This document shows positions 9,627 through 18,065 of a stretch of 48,106 bases of DNA, one piece after another; position 1 is the stretch's first letter, and each line of letters starts with the position of its first letter. The notes beneath the pieces were generated by a model that searched no databases, had not been told where the DNA came from, and saw nothing but the letters and a program-made list of their open reading frames with translations. This stretch comes from Yoonia sp. (lineage in GTDB: Bacteria > Pseudomonadota > Alphaproteobacteria > Rhodobacterales > Rhodobacteraceae), in NCBI GenBank assembly GCA_023955335.1, contig JAGSGF010000021.1, forward strand, positions 1 to 48,106, given 5' to 3'. A program made the translations under genes and the position numbers.

Positions 9627-9935
9627 TACTGGCACAGGGCAAAACACCTCGTACATCCGTTCTAAGATCGGACGCACACGCGGATCGGCCAACCGGTACC
9701 GCATGATGCGGCCATCACGAACGCAACTGACCAGCCCCTCAGCACGCAATTTGAGCAATTGACCTGACACATAAGATTGACTTTGACCCAAAGCCGTCTC
9801 CAGCTCGCCCACCGTCGTATCTTGCGGGACCAGCGCACATAAGATGCGCAAGCGGCCCGGATTGGACAGGGCTTTCATCATTGCAGCAGCCTCGGAGGCT
9901 GCGGCATCCATTGGATCTGGTCGTACTTTGGTCAT
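9579..9935 (-). CDS. ArsR-family thiol-switch repressor (BigR/SqrR type)
   Basis: A 118-residue winged-helix protein from the ATG at 9935, preceded by AAGG. A longer in-frame ATG at 10004 would run into the operator. The two cysteines of the BigR/SqrR persulfide sensors are present: Cys33 in RLRILCAL and Cys99 in YEVFCPV, 66 residues apart as in Rhodobacter SqrR (41 and 107). A third, Cys71, lies in the wing. In this family, reactive sulfur links the two cysteines through a tetrasulfide and releases the repressor from DNA. It is divergent from the persulfide dioxygenase-like operon with a perfect palindrome between them, so it probably represses that operon and itself. Its 3' end overlaps the small membrane protein gene. 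Confidence 0.88.
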   Translation of the reverse strand: MTKVRPDPMDAAASEAAAMMKALSNPGRLRILCALVPQDTTVGELETALGQSQSYVSGQLLKLRAEGLVSCVRDGRIMRYRLADPRVRPILERMYEVFCPVPVSGEDNAHDNHHQPDH

Positions 9936-9959
9936 CTCAATACCTTGCCGCATACGAAA

Positions 9960-9983
9960 ATACATTTCAACATTGAAATGTAT
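9960..9983. promoter_or_regulatory. Palindromic operator for the BigR/SqrR-type repressor
   Basis: A perfect inverted repeat with 11-bp arms (ATACATTTCAA and its complement) around a central CA, in the 88-bp gap between the divergent repressor and hydrolase genes. The size and symmetry fit an ArsR-type dimer. Its right half forms the -35 element of the forward promoter, so binding would block RNA polymerase. Confidence 0.8.
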
Positions 9984-10000
9984 ATAGAAACACCTATTCT
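9973..10000 (+). promoter_or_regulatory. Sigma-70-like promoter of the sulfur operon
   Basis: TTGAAA at 9973-9978 and TATTCT at 9995-10000 are 16 nt apart, close to the housekeeping consensus. They lie just upstream of the hydrolase gene, and the -35 box is inside the palindromic operator. This is a prediction from sequence only. Confidence 0.55.
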
Positions 10001-10023
10001 CCAAGGTTCAAAGGAGATTCGCC

Positions 10024-10887
10024 ATGAAACCGACCGTCAAAGCCTTTTTCGATCCCGCCACCAACACAGTGTCTTACGTCGTACAAGAACCCCAAGGGGT
10101 TGCCTGCGCGATTATCGACAGCGTGCTCGACTATGACCAAGCGGCAGGACGCACCGACACCACATCCGCGGACGCAATCGTAGATTTTGTAAAGGCCGAA
10201 GGCCTGACCGTCGCGTGGATATTGGAAAGCCACGTGCATGCGGACCATTTGTCTGCGGCCCCCTACCTCCAAGACCGTTTGGGCGGGAAAATCGGTATCG
10301 GGGACCAGATCACGGTGGTCCAAGACACCTTTGGCAAAGTGTTTAACGAAGGGACTGCCTTTCAACGCGACGGCTCGCAATTTGATGCGCTTTTCAAAGA
10401 CGGCGACAGCATTCATATCGGGCAATTGCGCTGCGACGTGATGCACACACCCGGCCACACGCCCGCCTGCCTGACCTACGTGATCGATGGTGCCGCATTT
10501 GTTGGCGACACCTTGTTCATGCCGGATTTCGGGACAGCCCGCTGCGATTTCCCCGGTGGATCAGCGACGGACCTGTACCAATCCATCCAGAAAATCCTCT
10601 CACTGCCCGATGATACCCGTGTCTTTGTTGGCCACGATTACAAAGCCCCGGGCCGGGATGATTTCGCGTGGGAAACCACCATTGGCGAGCAAAAGGCGCT
10701 TAACGTGCACATCGGCGAAGGACGCCCAATGGAAGATTTTGTCGCCATGCGAACCGAGCGCGATGCAACGCTTGGCATGCCGCGGCTGATTTTACCATCA
10801 ATCCAGACAAACATGCGGGCAGGCAATCTGCCGGAGCCCGAAGACAACGGCACGAGCTACTTCAAAGTTCCTGTCAATACTCTTTAA
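10024..10887 (+). CDS. blh: MBL-fold hydrolase, persulfide dioxygenase (Blh/ETHE1-like)
   Basis: A 287-residue metallo-beta-lactamase-fold protein. The metal site motif HxHADH is at residues 70-75 (SHVHADHLSAA), with further ligands in HTPGHTPA and VGHDYKAPGR. In BigR/SqrR-controlled operons this family oxidises glutathione persulfide to sulfite (ETHE1-like, non-heme iron) for sulfide detoxification. It is the first gene of an apparent operon with two YeeE halves and a DUF442 protein. A strong AAGGAGA ribosome site lies upstream. Regulation by the divergent thiol-switch repressor is inferred from the operator. Confidence 0.9.
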   Translation: MKPTVKAFFDPATNTVSYVVQEPQGVACAIIDSVLDYDQAAGRTDTTSADAIVDFVKAEGLTVAWILESHVHADHLSAAPYLQDRLGGKIGIGDQITVVQDTFGKVFNEGTAFQRDGSQFDALFKDGDSIHIGQLRCDVMHTPGHTPACLTYVIDGAAFVGDTLFMPDFGTARCDFPGGSATDLYQSIQKILSLPDDTRVFVGHDYKAPGRDDFAWETTIGEQKALNVHIGEGRPMEDFVAMRTERDATLGMPRLILPSIQTNMRAGNLPEPEDNGTSYFKVPVNTL

Positions 10888-10902
10888 TATCAAGGATTTA
10901 TC

Positions 10903-11328
10903 ATGCCAACAGATTGGATTATGGGGCTGCTCGGCGGTCTTCTTATTGGGATAGCTGGGGCCATATTCCTGCTCGTGAACGGGCGGGTTATGGGGGCATC
11001 AGGTATCGTCGGCGGACTTGTGGACCGATCAGGCTTGGGAAACTGGCGCGAAAAGGCGTCCTTGATTGCAGGGCTGCTTATCGTGCCTGCGATCATTACC
11101 TTGGCCGTGGGTGTGACGCCGACATACCTGACTGATAACCTGCTGGTGGTCGCCATCGCTGGTATCTTTGTGGGCGTTGGCACGCGGATCGCAAACGGCT
11201 GTACATCAGGGCACGGGGTCTGCGGGATCAGCCGGCTTTCGCTGCGCGGGATCGTCGCCACCGTGTTCTATATCGGAGCGGGCGGACTGACTGTCCTTCT
11301 ATTCAAACACCTCTTGGGAGTGATCTGA
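10903..11328 (+). CDS. YeeE/YedE-family sulfur transporter, first half
   Basis: A 141-residue integral membrane protein with about four spans, matching the N-terminal half of YeeE/YedE (DUF395) transporters, which carry thiosulfate or other sulfur compounds. The family's Cys-containing loop is visible in GCTSGHGVCGISRLS. It begins 15 nt after the hydrolase gene with an AAGGA ribosome site. Its TGA overlaps the next ATG by one base (TGATG), so the two halves are probably made together and form one transporter in the inner membrane. The substrate is inferred from context. Confidence 0.88.
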   Translation: MPTDWIMGLLGGLLIGIAGAIFLLVNGRVMGASGIVGGLVDRSGLGNWREKASLIAGLLIVPAIITLAVGVTPTYLTDNLLVVAIAGIFVGVGTRIANGCTSGHGVCGISRLSLRGIVATVFYIGAGGLTVLLFKHLLGVI

Positions 11329-11741
11329 TGCGCAATCTTATGGCATTTATCGTTGGTGGCTTTTTCGGTGCAGGGTTGCTGATTTCAGGCATGACCAACA
11401 CGCAAAAGGTGCAAGGCTGGCTGGACGTTTTTGGCGACTGGGACCCTACCTTGGCCTTTGTAATGGGCGGCGCGATCCTCCCAATGGCTGTGGCATGGCG
11501 GTTCACCCTGGGACGTAAACCTGTATTGCGCGATCACTTTGACGCACTGCCCGACCCAACTGTGGGCCGCAAACTCGTTGTGGGGTCTGTACTGTTCGGC
11601 ATCGGCTGGGGCCTTGCAGGGCTTTGCCCGGGTCCGGCAATCGCATCGCTTAGCTTTGGCGGCTCAGGCGGGATCGTTTTCCTGATTGCGATGCTGTTGG
11701 GCATGTATTGGGCACCAAAACTGCGCACGGCGCTGGATTAA
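11328..11741 (+). CDS. YeeE/YedE-family sulfur transporter, second half
   Basis: A 137-residue membrane protein with about four spans, corresponding to the C-terminal half of YeeE (DUF6691-like). The conserved GLAGLCPGPAIASL loop holds the reactive cysteine expected in the pore. It is translationally coupled to the first half (TGATG at 11326-11330) and to the next gene (TAATG at 11739-11743). It probably pairs with the preceding protein to move sulfide-derived or thiosulfate sulfur across the inner membrane. Confidence 0.88.
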   Translation: MRNLMAFIVGGFFGAGLLISGMTNTQKVQGWLDVFGDWDPTLAFVMGGAILPMAVAWRFTLGRKPVLRDHFDALPDPTVGRKLVVGSVLFGIGWGLAGLCPGPAIASLSFGGSGGIVFLIAMLLGMYWAPKLRTALD

Positions 11742-12196
11742 TGGGAAAAGCAACCTTAAAAGGGGGGATGGATATTCGTCACATCACCCCCGCCTATGCC
11801 GTCAGCCCACAAATTGACCCCACAGATTTGCCTGCGATCGCGGCCGCGGGCTTTACCTGTGTGATCAGTAATCGCCCCGACGAGGAAGTGCCAAGCAGCC
11901 ATCAGGCACATGCGATGCAGATTGCGACCGAAGCAGCTGGTCTGGAATTTGTGCATATTCCCGTCACCCATCAAGGACTGACATCGGATCTGGTCGCCCA
12001 ACAAAAGGCAGCGATCGCTGAAGCCACGGGTCCTGTTCTGGCCTACTGCGCATCCGGTACGCGGTCGTCCATCGTTTGGTCGTTGGCACAGGCGGGTGAC
12101 ATGGCCACTGATGACATCATCAAAGCGACCCAATCTGCTGGCTACGAGCTTGGCGGAATGCGCGGACAGCTTGATCTGCTAGCAAAGCAAACCTAA
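11741..12196 (+). CDS. DUF442/TIGR01244 phosphatase-like protein of the sulfur operon
   Basis: About 151 residues with a cysteine-phosphatase-like fold. The signature CASGTRS gives Cys103 and Arg108 (CX4R, shorter than the CX5R loop of classical tyrosine phosphatases). In other genomes this domain is fused to the persulfide-dioxygenase-like hydrolase (Blh), where it is thought to act as a sulfur transferase. Here it is a separate gene ending the operon. The start at 11741 overlaps the previous stop as TAATG. An in-frame ATG at 11768 is possible, but its G-run is directly adjacent, too close for a ribosome site. The last 4 bases overlap the convergent FliM/FliN-like gene. Confidence 0.85.
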   Translation: MGKATLKGGMDIRHITPAYAVSPQIDPTDLPAIAAAGFTCVISNRPDEEVPSSHQAHAMQIATEAAGLEFVHIPVTHQGLTSDLVAQQKAAIAEATGPVLAYCASGTRSSIVWSLAQAGDMATDDIIKATQSAGYELGGMRGQLDLLAKQT

Positions 12197-13158
12197 TCGG
12201 CATTAACTATTTCAGCAGGTTTCGGCGCAGGTATGTCGCGCAACTCCGGCTCAGGTGGTGCCTGAATACGAACGGCCCGCATTCCTGCTGATTGCCCCAA
12301 TCGGGCCTTTCCCACGATGACATCATCTGGCGCAAACAACCTGACCGATCCAACCGTCGCACCAGACAACGGCAAAATATGCCCGACTTCTAAGCCATCC
12401 ACGTACCCCAAAGTCAGGTGCATTTTATGCAAAACAGCCTGCAATGTGGCAGGCGCTTGCGAAACAGCGGCGTGCATCCGCTTGTTCCATGTTCCATCCG
12501 TCATAACTTCAGGGGTAGAAATAGCAGCTGTTTGATGGTTCGGCAGAGCGATTATCATCTCGCCTTGGCGGGCATCAGGCACCAAATCCACGGTCACACG
12601 CATGACGCGGTAATCGGCGTCAGCCATCACCAGACTGGCGGCACGCAAGCTTTCAAATGGATCACCCAAAGTAACGTCATCGACCCAGCCATCTAGATCG
12701 GACCCGCGGGTTGTTTGCGGCAAAAGCGATAGCACCCCATCACATAGTGGCGCCGCAAGCATCATATCTGTGCCGGTATGCGGCCGATCCGCCGCCTTAT
12801 GGGTAGACACCCGGCCCATGGTCTGCATTTCATTTGCAGCGGCGCGTAATTGCACATCGAGCGCAACCAAACCAACCAAACCACCGCCGCGTTCCAACCG
12901 AACGAAGCTCATTTCATCAGGCAGCAATGCCACCATCGCATCCAACGGCTTCAGGTCCTCGGTGACTTTTGCGACTGTCAACGTCATTCCGAGCGACCGA
13001 TCAGCCGCCCGCGTCACCGCAAGCCGCAACGCACGCGTCGATGTTAACGGCACTTCCACAGCCCCTGCCGTGGGCCGTGTTGTCATACGTGCAAGGATGG
13101 TATTATCCACAGTCAAAGGGTCTGCGCCCCCTTTTGGCAAAGCATTCCGTCCCGCCAA
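12193..13158 (-). CDS. FliM/FliN C-terminal (SpoA)-domain protein, non-flagellar context
   Basis: Up to 321 residues. The C-terminal part (about 235-300) matches the SpoA/FliN surface domain of flagellar switch proteins: DGLEVGHILPLSGATVGSVRL, then VGKARLGQSAGMRAVRI. The N-terminal 200 residues resemble no FliM middle domain that I can place. No ATG is available near the start. TTG at 13158 opens the frame, with other TTG/GTG choices a few codons later, so the N-terminus is uncertain. It follows the symporter-kinase gene by 16 nt on the same strand and no flagellar gene is near. It may be an adaptor of that sensory cluster or a displaced motor part; the role is unknown. Confidence 0.7.
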   Translation of the reverse strand: MAGRNALPKGGADPLTVDNTILARMTTRPTAGAVEVPLTSTRALRLAVTRAADRSLGMTLTVAKVTEDLKPLDAMVALLPDEMSFVRLERGGGLVGLVALDVQLRAAANEMQTMGRVSTHKAADRPHTGTDMMLAAPLCDGVLSLLPQTTRGSDLDGWVDDVTLGDPFESLRAASLVMADADYRVMRVTVDLVPDARQGEMIIALPNHQTAAISTPEVMTDGTWNKRMHAAVSQAPATLQAVLHKMHLTLGYVDGLEVGHILPLSGATVGSVRLFAPDDVIVGKARLGQSAGMRAVRIQAPPEPELRDIPAPKPAEIVNAD

Positions 13159-13174
13159 TCTACGCCATCATTGG

Positions 13175-15859
13175 TTACTGATTTGCTAAGATTGCCGTCA
13201 TCGGGAGAACAACACGAAATGCAGCCCCGCCTTGGCCCGGAAGATAGGTAATTTGGCCACCCAAACGGGTCATAATTTCCCGGCAAATCGCAAGGCCAAG
13301 CCCCGCGCCGCCCGCCTTGCCCTCATCCGAAATACGTGCGAATTTTTCAAAAATTATCTTCTGATTTTCAGCCCGAATGCCACTGCCATTGTCAATAAAA
13401 TCAATGCGGTAAGCCGCGTCACTGTGTGATACCTCGATCCGCAGCGCAGGCTTTTGTGCGTCACAATACTTATGCGCATTCGCGATCAGATTAATGAATA
13501 CCTGCACAAGGCGGTCCAGATCAGTGCGCAACACCACATCCTCCCCCACGCGGGTGCGCTTAATCGTCAATTTTACGCCATGACCAGCCACGCTGACCGC
13601 CCGTTCAATCAGCGCACTCAGGCTGCCAGTTTGGTCCTGCAACACGACCTCGCCATTGGCCAGCACGGATAGGTCCAGAAGATCATCCAGCAGCCGCGTC
13701 AAACGCAGCGTTTCATCATGGATAATCCCCGCATATTTGCCCTGTTCAGCAGCGGTCATATCGCTATCGCGCAGAATTTCTGAAAACGATCGAATTGACG
13801 TCATCGGCGTGCGTAATTCGTGGCTGATCTGGCTTAGGAACGCATCCTTTTGTACCGATAACGCCGTGAGTTGTTCGTTGGCATCTTGCAACGCGCGCGC
13901 AGTGCGGTCCTGCTCGGCGGATTTGGCCTCTAGCTGGTTGGAGTATTCGAGAATCTGAGCGGCTTCATCTGCGACAGCGATCAGGTCTTCGACAGACAAA
14001 CCGCTGCCGTCGGTCAACTGGCCAATCATGGCATGAGCCGTGGCAGCCCCCACAGACCCTGCCAATTCGCGCTCCAAGTTTTCTAGAAATTCTGATGTGA
14101 CATCAGGTAGGTAGCCGACTTTTCCTTGCTTGCTTGCGGCGCGTTGGAAAAACGCCTGCGCCTCAGTGCCACCGATAATACGTTGGAACATGATCAGCAG
14201 ATCTTCGGCGCTGGCCGCACTGGTCCGCCATGGCTGTGAGCCTGTTGAATAATCAAACACGTTCACGAATTGCGCCCCTTGCAGACGTTCCAACGGGGTC
14301 GGGAAACTGAACACCGATCCAGCAAAAAACATGGCCGCATTCAGCAACATCGACCACATGATCCCGTGCACCAACGGGTCCATCCCATCGATCCCGAATA
14401 ATGCATCAGGACGCAGCCAGTTGATCCCGAACGGGCCAAGCGTCGCCACGGCTTCAGTGATCACAGCGCCATTGCCAAAGCTGGGCAAGAACAACGTCCA
14501 GCTCCAGACGACGAAGCCGGTGATCAGGCCCATTGCGGCCCCAACCCGAGTCGATCCGCGCCAGAAAATGCCGCCGATCAACGCCGGTAGGACCTGCACA
14601 GCGCCCGTGAATGATACCAGCCCAATGGCCGCCAAAGCGGTACCGCCACCCGATACGCGGTAGTACAGGTACCCAAGCAGCAACACGCCCGCGATAGACA
14701 GGCGCCGCGACAGCAAGATCACATAGCGCACATCGCCCGACATCTTGGCCTCGCCACCGCTGCGGGTCGTCAACCACATGGGGACCACAATGTGGTTCGA
14801 TACCATCGTCGCAAGCGCGATGGTCGCCACGATGACCATTGACGTCGCGGACGAAAAGCCCCCCAAGAACGACAGCATCGCAAGCCCGTTCTGGCCTTGT
14901 GACAGCGGGACGGTCAGCACGAATAAATCGGGGTTGGCCCCTGCGGGCAAAAGACGCAATCCGACCACTGCAATTGGCACGACGAACAGGCTCATCAGCA
15001 TCAGATAGGCGGGAAATGCCCAGCCTGCGATGTTCAAATGGCGCTCGTCGACGTTTTCCACGACCAACACCTGAAACATGCGCGGCAAGCAGATGAAGGC
15101 TGCGGCAGATAGGAAAATCAGGCTGAACCAGCGCGCCCCGTTTTGCTCCCATCTTGCGATAGGGGATGCGTCGATCTGGGCCAATATCTGCGTCGGCCCG
15201 CCCGCGATCCCCCAAACCACGAACACGCCAACGGCGATCAGCGCCAGCAGCTTGACCACGGCCTCGACGGCGATGGCCATGACAATCCCGTGGTGACGCT
15301 CGTTTGCGTCCAGATTGCGGGTGCCGAAAAGCACGGTAAAAATGGCAAGCCCGACGGCGACCCATCTGGCCCCGCCTGCCAGCTCGTTCGGGCCCCAAGG
15401 GCGGCCACCTGCTTCGGCGAACACCGAAAACGACAGGGTCACTGATTGCAGTTGCAGCGCGATATATGGCGTGCCCGCGACTACGGCCATCAACGTGACG
15501 ATGACGCCAAGAGATGTAGATTTGCCAAACCGAGACGAGATCAGATCGGCAATCGACGTGATCCGTTGGGTCCGCCCAATACGAACAAGGCGGCGCAGCA
15601 CCCACCACCAGCCGACCATAACCAGCGTCGGACCGAGATAGATCGTGACGTATTCCAATCCTGATCGCGCGGCGTAACCAACGGCACCGTAAAACGTCCA
15701 AGCAGTGCAATAGATCGACAGTGACAGGGTATAAACGATTGGCGAATACAACCATCCGCCCAAACCCTGTGCGGCGCGGCGCTCGGCAAAGAACGCAACC
15801 GCAAACAGAAACGCGACATAGGCAAGTGCAACTGCAACCAAGACATTAAAGGCAACCAT
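13175..15859 (-). CDS. Sodium/solute symporter-histidine kinase fusion (CbrA/CrbS-like)
   Basis: 894 residues. Residues about 1-500 are a PutP-like sodium:solute symporter with about thirteen membrane segments. A coiled-coil linker (about 620-670, SNQLEAKSAEQDRTARALQ) joins it to a kinase core: H-box SHELRTP with phospho-accepting His680, N-box NLIANAHKY near 790, G1 DNGSGI near 825 and G2 GAGLGLAI near 853. All catalytic motifs are present. Relatives (CbrA, CrbS) sense carbon compounds such as histidine or acetate. The start at 15859 is 2 nt after the small membrane protein gene. The likely partner is the receiver gene upstream in the same operon. Confidence 0.92.
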   Translation of the reverse strand: MVAFNVLVAVALAYVAFLFAVAFFAERRAAQGLGGWLYSPIVYTLSLSIYCTAWTFYGAVGYAARSGLEYVTIYLGPTLVMVGWWWVLRRLVRIGRTQRITSIADLISSRFGKSTSLGVIVTLMAVVAGTPYIALQLQSVTLSFSVFAEAGGRPWGPNELAGGARWVAVGLAIFTVLFGTRNLDANERHHGIVMAIAVEAVVKLLALIAVGVFVVWGIAGGPTQILAQIDASPIARWEQNGARWFSLIFLSAAAFICLPRMFQVLVVENVDERHLNIAGWAFPAYLMLMSLFVVPIAVVGLRLLPAGANPDLFVLTVPLSQGQNGLAMLSFLGGFSSATSMVIVATIALATMVSNHIVVPMWLTTRSGGEAKMSGDVRYVILLSRRLSIAGVLLLGYLYYRVSGGGTALAAIGLVSFTGAVQVLPALIGGIFWRGSTRVGAAMGLITGFVVWSWTLFLPSFGNGAVITEAVATLGPFGINWLRPDALFGIDGMDPLVHGIMWSMLLNAAMFFAGSVFSFPTPLERLQGAQFVNVFDYSTGSQPWRTSAASAEDLLIMFQRIIGGTEAQAFFQRAASKQGKVGYLPDVTSEFLENLERELAGSVGAATAHAMIGQLTDGSGLSVEDLIAVADEAAQILEYSNQLEAKSAEQDRTARALQDANEQLTALSVQKDAFLSQISHELRTPMTSIRSFSEILRDSDMTAAEQGKYAGIIHDETLRLTRLLDDLLDLSVLANGEVVLQDQTGSLSALIERAVSVAGHGVKLTIKRTRVGEDVVLRTDLDRLVQVFINLIANAHKYCDAQKPALRIEVSHSDAAYRIDFIDNGSGIRAENQKIIFEKFARISDEGKAGGAGLGLAICREIMTRLGGQITYLPGQGGAAFRVVLPMTAILANQ

Positions 15860-15861
15860 GT

Positions 15862-16122
15862 TTATCGGGCCTTGGGCGTATCAGTGGCCACATCGGTAGA
15901 CACGGCACGTGAAATGGCGGCGGCAAGCAGGATCAACAAAACCCACACGACAAAGATATAGACAATCGCACCGCTGTTCAGCGCAGCATCAGACCACAGC
16001 AGCGGAATGGCCAACAAAACCACGCCGATCACCGGTACAGCGCGGGCCAAATCGCGCATCCGACGACGACGGTAGGTACCTTTGGCGACAAAAGCCGCAG
16101 GCTTCGGCGCAGACGGGATCAT
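15862..16122 (-). CDS. Small two-span membrane protein of the symporter-kinase operon
   Basis: An 86-residue protein with a basic N-terminus (KGTYRRRRMRD) and two hydrophobic segments at about 28-45 and 50-70. It is sandwiched by tight coupling: ATGA overlap with the receiver gene upstream and 2 nt to the kinase gene downstream. Small membrane proteins accompany some sodium/solute symporters as accessory subunits, so an accessory or stabilising role for the kinase is plausible. I do not recognise a named family. Confidence 0.7.
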   Translation of the reverse strand: MIPSAPKPAAFVAKGTYRRRRMRDLARAVPVIGVVLLAIPLLWSDAALNSGAIVYIFVVWVLLILLAAAISRAVSTDVATDTPKAR

Positions 16123-16490
16123 GTCGCCTCCATCAATTCACGGACGTGATCGCGGACCTCCGCGTTTGAAAATGGCTTTGTCATGAAGTGATTTGCGCCC
16201 AAACGCTCTGCCAATTCACGGTCGCGGGCTTGGCCACGGGCGGTTAACATCATCACAGGAATCTTGGCGGTTTCTGCAGTCGCACGCAGATCGCGCAAAA
16301 TATCAAACCCGCTGCGACCAGGGAGCATGACATCAAGAATGATAAGGTCCGGCGGCAAGGCCAGCACCTTGTCCATCGCAGACGTGCCATTTTCGTGAGT
16401 GTGGACGGTCCAACCATCACGCGACAAAATAAAACTGATCGCCTCAATGATATTGGGCTCATCCTCAATTAGCAGGACGCGCTTGGCCAT
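16119..16490 (-). CDS. Receiver-only response regulator
   Basis: A 123-residue CheY-like single receiver domain. The acidic pocket (Glu9-Asp10), phosphorylatable Asp53 in ILDVMLPG, Thr83 and Lys105 (MTKPF) are all present. There is no DNA-binding or enzymatic output domain. It is the gene directly upstream of the small membrane protein and symporter-kinase genes, overlapping the former by ATGA, so it is the probable phosphate acceptor of that kinase. Output must pass by protein contact, for instance to the ScfR-like regulator or the FliM/FliN-like protein of the same cluster, which is speculation. Confidence 0.9.
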   Translation of the reverse strand: MAKRVLLIEDEPNIIEAISFILSRDGWTVHTHENGTSAMDKVLALPPDLIILDVMLPGRSGFDILRDLRATAETAKIPVMMLTARGQARDRELAERLGANHFMTKPFSNAEVRDHVRELMEAT

Positions 16491-16557
16491 ATGTCGTGTC
16501 TCCCCCCACGTATAGTGGATCGACTATCACGACATTCGGGCGGGCTGTCAAAGAGGA

Positions 16558-17847
16558 TCAACGCATAGCGGACGGTTCGCGGCGCGCGGCACAGCCTGTC
16601 CGCGGGCAAATGCGGCACGATACGCCAGCGGGGATAGACTCTGTGGTGCCTTGGGCCGGGTCGGGGATTATCAACATCGTGGCATGTAAAACGGGCGGCG
16701 CATCAAAACCGGCGGCACCCACGGGGGTCGCAATCGCGTAACACAAAAACCGCTGCGCAGAGGCATCAGGCAAAGCGACTTCAGCGCGGATCGGCTGATT
16801 TGGGCGGCCAAACGCAGTGAACAACGGCCAAAGCGGGCAGCCAGCCCCTGCACGCGGCAAAGCAAAACCACCGACAGGTTTGCGAAACAGCATGGCACCC
16901 GACGCATCAGCAACAGCCAACCCCATCGGCAGGTGCCCATCCGTCGCAGGTAAGCTCGCCAACCGACGTAGCACAGCATCAACAGGCACAAGAAACTGGT
17001 GCGACAAAGCGACAGGATCATAGTCCGCATCGCGGGCGGCTGGCACGAATTGAGCAAGCGGCATCTTGGCCGCATCCGCATGATATGTTTGCATAAAGCG
17101 GGTCATCAAATCTGCGGCGGGGTCACTGCGCGGGGTCATCTCTTCCACCAGCTTAGGGATATTAACCTGGCCTGACCGCTCCAACGCCGCGATGTGATAG
17201 CCCACTTGCGCCAATGCAGTCTCAACCTCGTCAACGGGCGCAGTTTGCGGTGGGCCTGTCGTATCAGGTGTATCAAGGTAGCGGATCAAGGCCTCGGAAC
17301 TGGCAGCAAGGCGGACACTGTCGTCATAGATGTTACGGTGGAAGCGGGCCTGCCAATCGGCATCGATGCGTTCGCCGCTTACCAAAATGGATGCTGCAGA
17401 TTTAACAGCAGTGACCGCCGTGATGACCTCATGCAATGATCCGGCCAATTCGGGGTCATATGTCATGCGGTCGTTTAAAACCTGCACACGGTCGTGCAAC
17501 GCGGACAGTTGTTGGGATTGGGCGACAATCAACGCGGTCCAGCCAGGAAACCGGACAGCCATATCTTCGGCGCGGGTCAACTCAACCGTGGCAGACAGAT
17601 TTGCGGCGGCACTATGAAGGCGATCCAGCAGCGATGTATTCACGCCTTGGCTTAATTGTTCGGGTGGAACGGACAAGGCGCGGGCAATGTCAGACAACAA
17701 CTTTCCCGCGATTCTGCGCTTGTTATGCTCGATAAGGTTTAGATAAGACGCCGAAATTCCAACAGTTTTGGCCAAATTAGCCTGCCTGATCCCCTGATCC
17801 ATGCGACGATCTCGAATTCGGGTGCCGATGATTGCGTCAATGGCCAT
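16558..17847 (-). CDS. ScfR-family (XRE-DUF2083) short-chain acyl-CoA regulator
   Basis: 429 residues. Residues about 8-62 form an XRE helix-turn-helix (RQANLAKTVGISASYLNLIEHNKRR in parts). The C-terminal half carries the DUF2083 domain and ends with the family's cysteine motif CRICPRTGC. Family members (RamB, PccR) respond to acetyl- or propionyl-CoA status and bind repeats of the TTTGCAAA type. A middle segment is less conserved, and no IrrE-type HEXXH site is visible. It heads the same-strand cluster with the receiver and symporter-kinase genes and is divergent from the ABC importer. Three TTTACAAA-like repeats upstream suggest autoregulation and control of the importer. Confidence 0.85.
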   Translation of the reverse strand: MAIDAIIGTRIRDRRMDQGIRQANLAKTVGISASYLNLIEHNKRRIAGKLLSDIARALSVPPEQLSQGVNTSLLDRLHSAAANLSATVELTRAEDMAVRFPGWTALIVAQSQQLSALHDRVQVLNDRMTYDPELAGSLHEVITAVTAVKSAASILVSGERIDADWQARFHRNIYDDSVRLAASSEALIRYLDTPDTTGPPQTAPVDEVETALAQVGYHIAALERSGQVNIPKLVEEMTPRSDPAADLMTRFMQTYHADAAKMPLAQFVPAARDADYDPVALSHQFLVPVDAVLRRLASLPATDGHLPMGLAVADASGAMLFRKPVGGFALPRAGAGCPLWPLFTAFGRPNQPIRAEVALPDASAQRFLCYAIATPVGAAGFDAPPVLHATMLIIPDPAQGTTESIPAGVSCRICPRTGCAARREPSAMR

Positions 17848-17898
17848 CTTGATTTCCCCTATGGATTCAGTTGGTTTCTGCGAGTGCGAGAAAAATGA

Positions 17899-17938
17899 TT
17901 TACAAAATTTACAAGCCCATTGTGCATTAATTTACAAA
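17899..17938. promoter_or_regulatory. TTTACAAA repeat array, putative ScfR-type operator
   Basis: Three copies of TTTACAA(A) in the same orientation start at 17899, 17908 and 17931, in the 218-bp gap between the divergent regulator and importer genes. The word differs by one base from the TTTGCAAA word reported for the family member PccR. The location suits control of both genes. Confidence 0.5.
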
Positions 17939-18065
17939 TTCGTCCAGTGACCAATGGTGCACGGTTGCCGCAAACACATTATGCCCCGATGGTGGTCAGG
18001 CACGAAAGTGTAGGCTGCGTGGGCGAGGAGGCTCGCACGGCTTTAAATCCAAAGGGAGGATAATA

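Noticed and set aside
9579..10004. The longer ArsR-type start at 10004
   Set aside because: It would place the operator and promoter inside the coding region; the ATG at 9935 has a ribosome site and gives the family's normal N-terminus.
14454..15755. A 433-residue open frame on the minus strand, another frame of the symporter-kinase gene
   Set aside because: It is Arg-rich and low in hydrophobic order, whereas the other frame gives a complete symporter and kinase.
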